From: Streptomyces aidingensis
GTDB lineage: Bacteria; Actinomycetota; Actinomycetes; Streptomycetales; Streptomycetaceae
Assembly: GCF_900112355.1 (NCBI RefSeq)
Contig: NZ_FOLM01000021.1
Span: forward strand, 1 to 64,000
Length of the DNA stretch: 64,000 nt
Direction of reading: 5' to 3'
Shown one piece after another: positions 57,186 to 64,000 of this stretch; position 1 is the first letter of the stretch, and each line of letters starts with the position of its first letter. The notes under the pieces are model-generated. The model made no database searches. It had not been told where the DNA came from and saw only the letters and a list, made by a program, of their open reading frames with translations. A program made the translations under genes and the position numbers.

Positions 57186-60100
57186 ATGGCAGTGGAGACG
57201 TACATGGGCATGGACGGGAACGCCGTGCTGACGGTGGTCGAGGAAATCAGCAGAGAGACGCTCGAGGTGTATCGGACCTCGCGCCGAAGGATCGAGGAGG
57301 ACGCCAACAGCGAGCGGCGCATCAGCCAAGGCGGCTACCACGAACACTCCCTGCGGGAGCTGGTGCAGAACGGTCTCGACGAGATGCACGAGACCGGTGA
57401 CGGGCGCATGACCGTGATCCTGACCGACACCCACCTCTACTGCGCCAACACCGGAGAGCCCATTTCTCCGGCGGGTGCGGAGACGATCTTGCGCATGGGG
57501 GTCTCCCGGAAGCGCGGAGGGCAGGTCGGACGGTTCGGCGTGGGGGTCAAGGCGGTGCTGTCGGTCACCGACACACCCCAGTTCTTCAGCACCACGGGTT
57601 CCTTCGGCTTCGACCGGGAATGGGCGGCAGAACGGATCACGGCCGTGCAGCCCGGGGTGGTGGAGATCCCGGTACTGCGCATCGGCCGGCGCCTCGACGA
57701 GGCGCGGGAACGGTCCGATGACCCGCTGCTGGACGCCCTGCTCAAGCAGGGCGCCGCCACGGTCGTCCGGCTGCCCCTGCTGCCCGGATCGGCCGACCGT
57801 CTCGGGCGCGAGATCGCCAAATTCACGCACGAGTTCCCGCTCTTCTGCCCCCGGGTCCGGGACATCCACTTCGAGGACCGCCGTCACCTGCCCAAGACCA
57901 CCTTGGACATCCGAGCACAGCGCAGCGGTACCCACCACGAACTGGTCGTCCGGCGGACCGGAACCCCCGCTCGCGCCTCCCGCTGGCGGGTGTTCACCAC
58001 CACACACGTGCCGAGCCCCGATGCCCATGAGCACGCCGGGGAACTTCACAGCCGTCCGGAGATCGAAATCTCCTGGGCGGTGCCGGAGTACGAGCGCAAC
58101 GAGCGGGGGATCCTGACCGTCCCCGGCGACCGCGGCTGGTTCTGGGCCTACTTCCCCACCACCCAGCGCACCACGCTCAGCGGGTACCTCAACGCGCCGT
58201 GGAAGACCAGCGAGGACCGCGGTGCCCTGTACGAGGACAGCCCGTTCAACATCGAACTTCTGCAGAAGGCTGCCGGGTTCGTGCTGGACAGCCTGCCCCG
58301 GCTGGCGCCGGCCGAGGACCCGGGCGCCTACCTGGCGTTGCTGCCGGGACGGGTCAAAGAATCGCCGAACAACCATGATCGTCTCCTCGTTGAGACGCTC
58401 TGGAGACTGGCCGCAGAGCAGCCGAGCCTGCCGGACCAGGACGGCGTGCTTCGGGTGCCCGGCGAGATTCGGGTGCACCCGTCTTTCGGAAAGGATCACC
58501 AGGAGTTTCTGCGCGAGTGCCTGGCAATCTGGAGCGGATATCCCGGCCGGCCGGTCGACTGGGTTCATCCCTCGGTGGAGGCCACCCGTGATCGCCACGG
58601 CAAGATGGAGCACATCCTGCTGGCGGCCCACAAGACAACCGCACGCGCCAAGGCGTGGCTGGAGGCGCTGGTGGAGGACGGTACCCCGGCGGCCTCCATC
58701 GCGGCGATCCGGATCGCCGCCGCCATCGTCGATCGAGCTCGCCGGGACACCACCCTGCGGGAGCTCGCCGAGGGTGTGCGGACCGCGCGCATCATCCTCA
58801 CGGAGAAGGACGGCATGGTGGCGCCCAAGGCCACGGTGTTCCGTCGCTCCGTCGAGGACGGCCTGCCCGACGACCAGGTCTATGTCGCCGCCGCGGTGGC
58901 CGAGGCGCCGGGCCTTCCGGGGCTGCTGGACAAGCTCGACATACACGAGGCCACGGCGCACGGCCGCTTCAGCTCCGTACTCGCACAGGGGTTCCGGGGC
59001 TACACGGCGGAGTCCTGGGCCCGTTTCTGGGAGCTGTGCCGGGCCGCGGGCGGACGTACGGTCCTGCCGGAGGTGCGGAAATCCGTACCGGACCCTGCGG
59101 GCACTTTGCACGTGAAGACCGTCAGCGGCCAGTTCCGCCCGATGAACGAGTGCCTGCTCCCCGGCCCCGTCGTTCCCGACGACGGCTCGCGGGACGCCAT
59201 GATCGCCGTGGACCTGGGCTTTCACACCGACGACCGTCCGGTCCTGGCGGAACTGGGGCTCCGCGATCGCCCAGGGACGGGCTGCGATCCGAAAGAGGAA
59301 CCGTGGTTCGTCGAGTACCGGGACGCCCTCTACGACCACTACTGCTCCACCCTGCCCGACATCGCGAGCCGTCCTCAGCGTGCCCGCATGAACCTGGACG
59401 GCGCGCGGACCGCGGGCCCGCTGCACCTGCTGCCCCGGCTGTCCGAGCCCGGTCGGGCCGCCTTCGTCGCCGCCATGCCGGACGAGGGGGTCGTGGAGAG
59501 CTGGACCCTGCGCTTCGGCAACCAGGGGCAGCCCACCCAGATCGTGTCGCCGCTGCGTTGGCTGGTCCGTCGGCACGGACTGGTGAAGACCGGCGCGGGA
59601 CTTCTCCCGATCCGGGACTGCGTCGGGCCGCAACTGTCGGCCCACGCCGGCATGCTGCCGGTGGCCCGGGGAGTCAGCGGACTGAAGGCCACCAAGCTGG
59701 GCATGCCGAACACCCTCGACCGTGTGCCGCAACGCATGTGGGACGCGCTGCTGGGACGTGTCGGTGAGAGCGAGGACGACGAATTCGTCGGCGCCGCGTA
59801 TGCGCTCCTGCTGGAGGCCGAGGCGGTGATTCCCGCGGAGCTGCCGACCCGTTGCCGGGTGGGTTCCGAGTGGACCGCTCGCCCCGACGGCGAGATCGCG
59901 GTGACGGCGGACCGTGCCGTGTACGACTCCCTGGTGCGGGAACGGGTGCCGGCCCTGCTGGCGCCCCGCCAGAACGATGTCGATCGCATGATCGAAGCCT
60001 GGGGAATGCTCCCCGTGGACGAGGTGATCTCCAAGGAGATCCGGCATGTGCCGGCCAGTGAGCCGAAGTCGTTGGTGGACGAGTTCCCGCCGCTGCGTGA

Positions 60101-61931
60101 TGTGCTGGGCCGGGGCGCGGAGTCCTATCAGCTGGTGATCTGCTCCGAGCTGGAGGAGATCACCCGCACCCCCAACGGCACCCATGCCGAACAGTTGGAG
60201 AGCGCGCTGCGCGACGAGCGCACGGTGCTGCTGCTCGACCCCGGCGGCCCGGTGGAGACGCTGGTGGTGGCCGATCGCGAATTCGGCTGGAGGCTGGGAC
60301 GGGACGGGTGCCGACGCGTCATCGAAATGCATCGCCAACGGCTGGAGGACCGGGCGCTCCAGGACCGGCTCAGGGCGGTCCGGGAATCCGAGAGCATCAC
60401 CGACAAGCTGCTGTTGCTCATCGGCGAGGAGCGTCTGCGGCAGGGGCTGCCCGAGGGGCTGCTGGAGAGCGAGCGCCAAGAGAGCGGAGCGGAGCCCACT
60501 GGCCAACGGATTGCGGAACTGGCCTACTTCGCACACGACGACGCCGTGCTCCGTCACCACGCCAAGGACCTGGCGGCGGATCTTCCGGACGTGCCGGCGA
60601 GCTTCACCGGCACAACCACCGCGGTGCGGTTCGTCACCGATCTCGGTTTCCCCGAGTCCTTCGCGGGCTTCCGTTCGCCCAGCCTGGAGCCGCGGCTGTC
60701 GGTGTCCGGGCCGATCGATTTCCCCGCACTGCACGACTACCAGGAGAAGATGGCGTCGAACCTTCTCGCCATGCTGCTCGAACCCACCCCACAGCGACGC
60801 ATGCTGTCGCTGCCCACGGGCGCCGGCAAGACCCGGGTCACGGCGGAGGCCGTCATTCGGTGGATTCGGCGCGGTGGCGCGAAGGACGGGCCGGTGCTGT
60901 GGATTGCCCAGACCGAGGAACTGTGCGAGCAGGCCGTACAGAGCTGGAGCTTCGTCTGGTCCAAGGTCGGCGCCGAAACCGAGTTGACCATCGACCGGCT
61001 CTGGGCCTCCAACGAGGCCACCCCGGTCAGCGACGGACCGCAGCTCGTCATCGCCACCGACGCCAAGCTCGGCGTCTGCCTCGACAAGCCCGAGTACGCC
61101 TGGCTGCGGGCCGCTTCGCTGGTGATCGTGGACGAGGCCCATCTGGGCATCTCGTCGCGATACACAGAGCTGTTGGTCTCGCTCGACCTCACCCATCGCA
61201 GTACCGGCCGCCATCTGCTCGGCCTGACCGCGACACCGTTCCGATCCAGCACCGAGGAGACCCGGCGTCTCGTCCAACGGTTCAGCAGTCCCGGAGCACC
61301 CCGCCTCGACGAGGGGGTGTTCGAAGGCGAACCGTATCGCGAACTACAGAAGCTGGAGATGCTCGCCCAAGTGGAGCACCGCTTGCTGCGCGGTGGCACC
61401 ATCCGTCTCAACACGGAGGAACAGCAGCGGACCGCGCAGATGCGGATGCTGCCCAAATCCGCCGAGCAGCGGTTGGCCGACGACCACGACCGGAACGGCA
61501 TGCTGGTGCAGGAGATTGCGGACGTGGAGCCCCTCGGCCCGGTGCTGCTCTTCGCCACCTCCGTGTCCCACGCGAAGCTCATGGCGGCCAAGCTGAACAG
61601 CCTGGGTATCCGTGCCGCCTCCATCGATTCGGCGACGCATGCCCAGGAACGGCGCAACAGGATCGACGCCTTCCGCCGGGGCAAGGTCCGCGTGCTGACG
61701 AACTACGGCGTGCTCACCCAGGGCTTCGACGCGCCGGCCACCCGGACCGTCGTTGTGGCCCGGCCGACCTACAGCCCCAACACCTACCAGCAAATGATCG
61801 GACGCGGACTGCGCGGCCCCCGCAACGGGGGCAAACCGGAGTGCCTGATCCTCAACGTCAAAGACAATATCGACAACTACAAGGAGAACCTGGCCTTCAC
61901 CGAGTTCGAGTACCTGTGGAGCCAGAGGTGA
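57186..61931 (+). CDS. Fusion of sacsin-like GHKL ATPase and SF2 (DEAH) helicase
   Basis: A 1581-residue protein. The N-terminal module is a sacsin/MORC-like Bergerat ATPase: SLRELVQNGLDEM (Glu58, Asn62) and KRGGQVGRFGVGVKAVL (about 107-123). A long middle region (about 350-1150) is unassigned but has sacsin-like WAYFPTTQRT and LNAPWKTSEDRG strings. The C-terminal module is an SF2 helicase: SLPTGAGKTRV (Walker A about 1209-1216), IVDEAHLG (Asp1316), LLGLTATPFRSS and QMIGRGLRGPRNGG (about 1538-1551). ATG 57186 is preferred (GGAGG 12 nt upstream, reinitiation after 57184); ATG 57174 is possible. Likely ATP-driven DNA translocation or sensing. Confidence 0.85.
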   Translation: MAVETYMGMDGNAVLTVVEEISRETLEVYRTSRRRIEEDANSERRISQGGYHEHSLRELVQNGLDEMHETGDGRMTVILTDTHLYCANTGEPISPAGAETILRMGVSRKRGGQVGRFGVGVKAVLSVTDTPQFFSTTGSFGFDREWAAERITAVQPGVVEIPVLRIGRRLDEARERSDDPLLDALLKQGAATVVRLPLLPGSADRLGREIAKFTHEFPLFCPRVRDIHFEDRRHLPKTTLDIRAQRSGTHHELVVRRTGTPARASRWRVFTTTHVPSPDAHEHAGELHSRPEIEISWAVPEYERNERGILTVPGDRGWFWAYFPTTQRTTLSGYLNAPWKTSEDRGALYEDSPFNIELLQKAAGFVLDSLPRLAPAEDPGAYLALLPGRVKESPNNHDRLLVETLWRLAAEQPSLPDQDGVLRVPGEIRVHPSFGKDHQEFLRECLAIWSGYPGRPVDWVHPSVEATRDRHGKMEHILLAAHKTTARAKAWLEALVEDGTPAASIAAIRIAAAIVDRARRDTTLRELAEGVRTARIILTEKDGMVAPKATVFRRSVEDGLPDDQVYVAAAVAEAPGLPGLLDKLDIHEATAHGRFSSVLAQGFRGYTAESWARFWELCRAAGGRTVLPEVRKSVPDPAGTLHVKTVSGQFRPMNECLLPGPVVPDDGSRDAMIAVDLGFHTDDRPVLAELGLRDRPGTGCDPKEEPWFVEYRDALYDHYCSTLPDIASRPQRARMNLDGARTAGPLHLLPRLSEPGRAAFVAAMPDEGVVESWTLRFGNQGQPTQIVSPLRWLVRRHGLVKTGAGLLPIRDCVGPQLSAHAGMLPVARGVSGLKATKLGMPNTLDRVPQRMWDALLGRVGESEDDEFVGAAYALLLEAEAVIPAELPTRCRVGSEWTARPDGEIAVTADRAVYDSLVRERVPALLAPRQNDVDRMIEAWGMLPVDEVISKEIRHVPASEPKSLVDEFPPLRDVLGRGAESYQLVICSELEEITRTPNGTHAEQLESALRDERTVLLLDPGGPVETLVVADREFGWRLGRDGCRRVIEMHRQRLEDRALQDRLRAVRESESITDKLLLLIGEERLRQGLPEGLLESERQESGAEPTGQRIAELAYFAHDDAVLRHHAKDLAADLPDVPASFTGTTTAVRFVTDLGFPESFAGFRSPSLEPRLSVSGPIDFPALHDYQEKMASNLLAMLLEPTPQRRMLSLPTGAGKTRVTAEAVIRWIRRGGAKDGPVLWIAQTEELCEQAVQSWSFVWSKVGAETELTIDRLWASNEATPVSDGPQLVIATDAKLGVCLDKPEYAWLRAASLVIVDEAHLGISSRYTELLVSLDLTHRSTGRHLLGLTATPFRSSTEETRRLVQRFSSPGAPRLDEGVFEGEPYRELQKLEMLAQVEHRLLRGGTIRLNTEEQQRTAQMRMLPKSAEQRLADDHDRNGMLVQEIADVEPLGPVLLFATSVSHAKLMAAKLNSLGIRAASIDSATHAQERRNRIDAFRRGKVRVLTNYGVLTQGFDAPATRTVVVARPTYSPNTYQQMIGRGLRGPRNGGKPECLILNVKDNIDNYKENLAFTEFEYLWSQR

Positions 61932-63859
61932 GCGATCCGTACCGCGACGCCCCGCCCCTGACCGACCAGCAGCGGGCCGTGGCGGAGCAGCCCTGGGACG
62001 CCTGGACGCTGGTGACGGCCGGGGCCGGCGCGGGGAAGACCCACACCCTGGTCCGACGCCTGGACCACCTGGTCGCCCGGGAGGAGCTGGAGGAGCGGGA
62101 GATCCTGGTGCTCAGTTTTTCCCGGGCAGCCGTCCGCGAACTGCGCAACCGCATCGACCGTCACGCCTCCGCGGCCCGCCGGATCAGGGCGCAGACCTTC
62201 GACTCCTGGGCGACCTCGCTCCTCGCCGCGGCCTACCCGGACGGCGACTGGCGACACAAGTCCTTCGACGGGCGGATCGCCGACGCCGGCGAGGCCATCG
62301 AGCGGGGAGCGGTGGAGGCGCAGGAGCACGGAGCGCCCGCGCATCTCGTCGTCGACGAGGTGCAGGACCTCATCGGCCCGCGCCGGGAGATGGTGGAGAC
62401 ACTTATCGACCGGTTCCACGCCGACTGCGGCTTCACCCTCGTCGGAGACCCCGCCCAGTCGATCTACGGGTTCCAGGTGGCGGACCCCGAGCAACGGGCC
62501 GAGGAGACCAACTGGTTCTTCGATTGGCTGCGCAGGACCTTCGGCGAGGACCTGGAGGAGTTCCGCCTGGACCGTAACTTCCGTGCCCGCACCGAGGAGG
62601 CGCGCGCTGCCCTGCGCTTCGGATCGCGCCTCCGGACATTGCCGTCCGTGCCGGAGAAGGCGGCCCGGGAGGCCGAACGCATCCACACGGAGCTCCGTTC
62701 CGAGCTGCTCAAGGCGCCGCTGCTCGGGGCGCTGGACGATCCCTTTGTGTGCCAGGCGTTGACCCGCTTTCCCGGCACCTGCGCCATCCTGTGCCGGGAC
62801 AACGGCATCGCACTGCGCCTGTCGGAACTGCTCTGCGCCGGTGACGTGCCGCACCGGCTCCAGCGCTCCGCCGAGGACCGCCCGGCACCGTCCTGGATCG
62901 CCGCGCTGCTCCGCGCCACCGACGCCGCCAACCTCTCCGAGGACGTCTTCCACGAGTTGTATCCCGCGCTCGGTGCCCCGAAGGGGGCCGACCCGGACCG
63001 GCTGTGGCTCTCCCTCCGGAGAGCGGCGGGCAGGTCCCGCTCCGTGATCGACACCGATCGGCTCCGGCGGGCCGTCGCCGAAGGGCGGCTGCCCGACGAA
63101 CTGACCGCCCCTGAACCCGCCTCCCTGGTGGTGTCCACCGTCCACCGGGCCAAGGGACTGGAGTTCGACCGGGTGGTGGTCGTCGAGCCGGAGCCGTTGC
63201 GCGTCCGGACCGTGTCCGGCGACGCCGGCCGACCCGCAGTCGACTACGACCCGCCCGGCGAGGCCCGGCTGCTCTTCGTGTCCATGACCCGGCCCCGGGA
63301 CGATCTGTACCGATTGGCCGCCCCGCCGACCTGGTTCTTGCACAGGCATCGCCGCACCGACCGCTGGTACGTGGGCGGAAGGGAGGCCTACGTACGCAAG
63401 GGCATGGCGGCCGGCGGGCTCGACATCGATCGGGAAACCCCGGCGTCGGCCGACGGCAGCGCGGCCGATGCGATCGCCGCGCAGGAGCACCTCGCCCAGC
63501 GGGTGCACATCGGCGACGAGCTGATCCTGCGCCTGCGTCACCGCCTGCCGCTGCGGGACGACGAGACCCCGCCCTACGACGTGTTCCACGAGGGACGGAT
63601 CATCGGCTCCGTGTCCGAACGGTTTCGGCGGGACCTGCATGCCCTGTTGAAGATCAACCGCAGCTGGGAGGTGCGGAACTGGCCGTCCGAGATCGTCGGC
63701 TTCCGGGCCGACGGTGTGGAGGCGGTCTGCGGCAGCGTCGCCGCCGGTACCCGTGCCGGCCTGGGCCGACACGGCGTATGGTTGGCGCCCCGGCTCTCGG
63801 GACTGGGGCGGTTCCGATGGCAGTCGGATGAGGAGAGCCCGGGGGGCGACCATGACTGA
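61928..63859 (+). CDS. UvrD/Rep-like SF1 helicase of the defence island
   Basis: A 643-residue protein with SF1A motifs: LTDQQRAVAE Q-motif, TAGAGAGKTHTLV (Lys37), ILVLSFSRAAVRELRNRI (Ia), LVVDEVQDLIGPRR (II, Asp143), LVGDPAQSIYGFQV (III), FRLDRNFRARTEEA (IV), VSTVHRAKGLEFDRVVVVEP (V) and LLFVSMTRPRDDLYRL (VI). The C-terminal 170 residues are an extra domain of unknown function. GTG 61928 overlaps the fusion helicase stop (GTGA), and its own 3' end overlaps the next gene by 8 bp. No nuclease motif is obvious. Confidence 0.85.
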   Translation: MSDPYRDAPPLTDQQRAVAEQPWDAWTLVTAGAGAGKTHTLVRRLDHLVAREELEEREILVLSFSRAAVRELRNRIDRHASAARRIRAQTFDSWATSLLAAAYPDGDWRHKSFDGRIADAGEAIERGAVEAQEHGAPAHLVVDEVQDLIGPRREMVETLIDRFHADCGFTLVGDPAQSIYGFQVADPEQRAEETNWFFDWLRRTFGEDLEEFRLDRNFRARTEEARAALRFGSRLRTLPSVPEKAAREAERIHTELRSELLKAPLLGALDDPFVCQALTRFPGTCAILCRDNGIALRLSELLCAGDVPHRLQRSAEDRPAPSWIAALLRATDAANLSEDVFHELYPALGAPKGADPDRLWLSLRRAAGRSRSVIDTDRLRRAVAEGRLPDELTAPEPASLVVSTVHRAKGLEFDRVVVVEPEPLRVRTVSGDAGRPAVDYDPPGEARLLFVSMTRPRDDLYRLAAPPTWFLHRHRRTDRWYVGGREAYVRKGMAAGGLDIDRETPASADGSAADAIAAQEHLAQRVHIGDELILRLRHRLPLRDDETPPYDVFHEGRIIGSVSERFRRDLHALLKINRSWEVRNWPSEIVGFRADGVEAVCGSVAAGTRAGLGRHGVWLAPRLSGLGRFRWQSDEESPGGDHD

Positions 63860-64000
63860 GACCGAACGGCCGCACGACCGTCACTACTCCCTTCGTGACG
63901 AACTCGTCGCCGGCCTACGACGCGACCTGCTCGGCCCGGCGGGGGGCGAGGAGGAGGTCCTGGCCGAAGACGCGCCCATCACCGCCTATCCGATGGGTGT
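63852..64000 (+). CDS. N-terminus of a large protein, DrmA-like helicase candidate (truncated by window)
   Basis: ATG 63852 overlaps the UvrD-like gene by 8 bp. The 49 visible residues include LRDELVAGLRRDLLGPAGGE and ITAYPMG, which resemble the N-terminus of large helicase-related proteins of the DISARM DrmA type (a short helix followed by RDLxGPxxG). The rest lies outside the window, so identification depends only on this opening. It continues the rightward operon. Confidence 0.5.
   Translation, partial: MTETERPHDRHYSLRDELVAGLRRDLLGPAGGEEEVLAEDAPITAYPMG

Noticed and set aside
57138..61277. A 1379-codon open frame on the minus strand
   Set aside because: It is the antisense shadow of the GHKL-helicase fusion; it shows no domain motifs and the plus-strand frame carries all of them.

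Overview
This is high-GC actinobacterial DNA, almost certainly a Streptomyces chromosome. GTG/TTG starts and 4-base start/stop overlaps are frequent. There are two XRE/DUF5753 regulator plus DUF397 gene pairs and two SpoIIE-type phosphatases, and a c-di-AMP (ydaO-type) riboswitch precedes a cell-wall peptidase. All functional calls come from reading motifs; nothing was searched against a database.

Left part (1 to about 14.29 kb): the right portion of a mobilizable integrative element (element A), whose left end lies outside the window. It carries a DUF3631 ATPase, a DUF2637/Spd membrane protein, a MobC-like protein and a HUH relaxase. Its cargo is a RiPP cluster of the FxLD lanthipeptide type: three coupled small genes, an endonuclease/exonuclease/phosphatase-fold protein, a PIMT-like FxLD methyltransferase, a 69-residue precursor with an FDLD motif, a full-length LanB dehydratase and a LanC cyclase. 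No exporter, leader protease or immunity gene is visible. An XRE/DUF397 pair with two phased palindromes lies next to the cluster.

Middle part (14.252 to 24.831 kb): a 10.6 kb integrative element (element B) bounded by perfect 43-bp direct repeats of the 3' half of a tRNA-Lys(UUU) gene. It encodes a tyrosine integrase, an XRE repressor, an excisionase-like protein, a RepA-like ATPase followed by an iteron and palindrome region (probable origin), and a set of small accessory genes. No TraB gene is seen. Neither repeat is a whole tRNA, so elements A and B look tandemly accreted, with the intact tRNA expected left of the window. The integrase frame runs straight through the attachment site.

Right part (24.8 to 49.4 kb): ordinary chromosome. 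It has a KefB-type antiporter, a KhtT/KhtU-like pair, two SpoIIE-type phosphatases, a LysR/PhzF divergent pair, a Ca2+/cation exchanger, an EamA exporter, the riboswitch-controlled M23 peptidase, an aldo/keto reductase, a secreted Cys-rich protein, a deletion scar joining two gene remnants, a MerR-type metal operon and another XRE/DUF397 pair.

Last part (49.5 to 64.0 kb, continuing beyond the window): a large defence or restriction-modification island. It holds a Vsr endonuclease, a cytosine-5 methyltransferase lacking its catalytic cysteine, an intact one, then a leftward operon (DUF6339-like, unknown, HTH-GHKL ATPase). Divergent from that is a rightward operon: a small membrane protein, a 1581-residue sacsin-like GHKL plus SF2 helicase fusion, a UvrD-like helicase, and the start of what looks like a DrmA-type helicase. 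The 535-bp region between the two operons carries several repeat motifs and is the obvious control point. This island is the strongest candidate for an incompletely described system; the FxLD cluster on a mobile element is the second.
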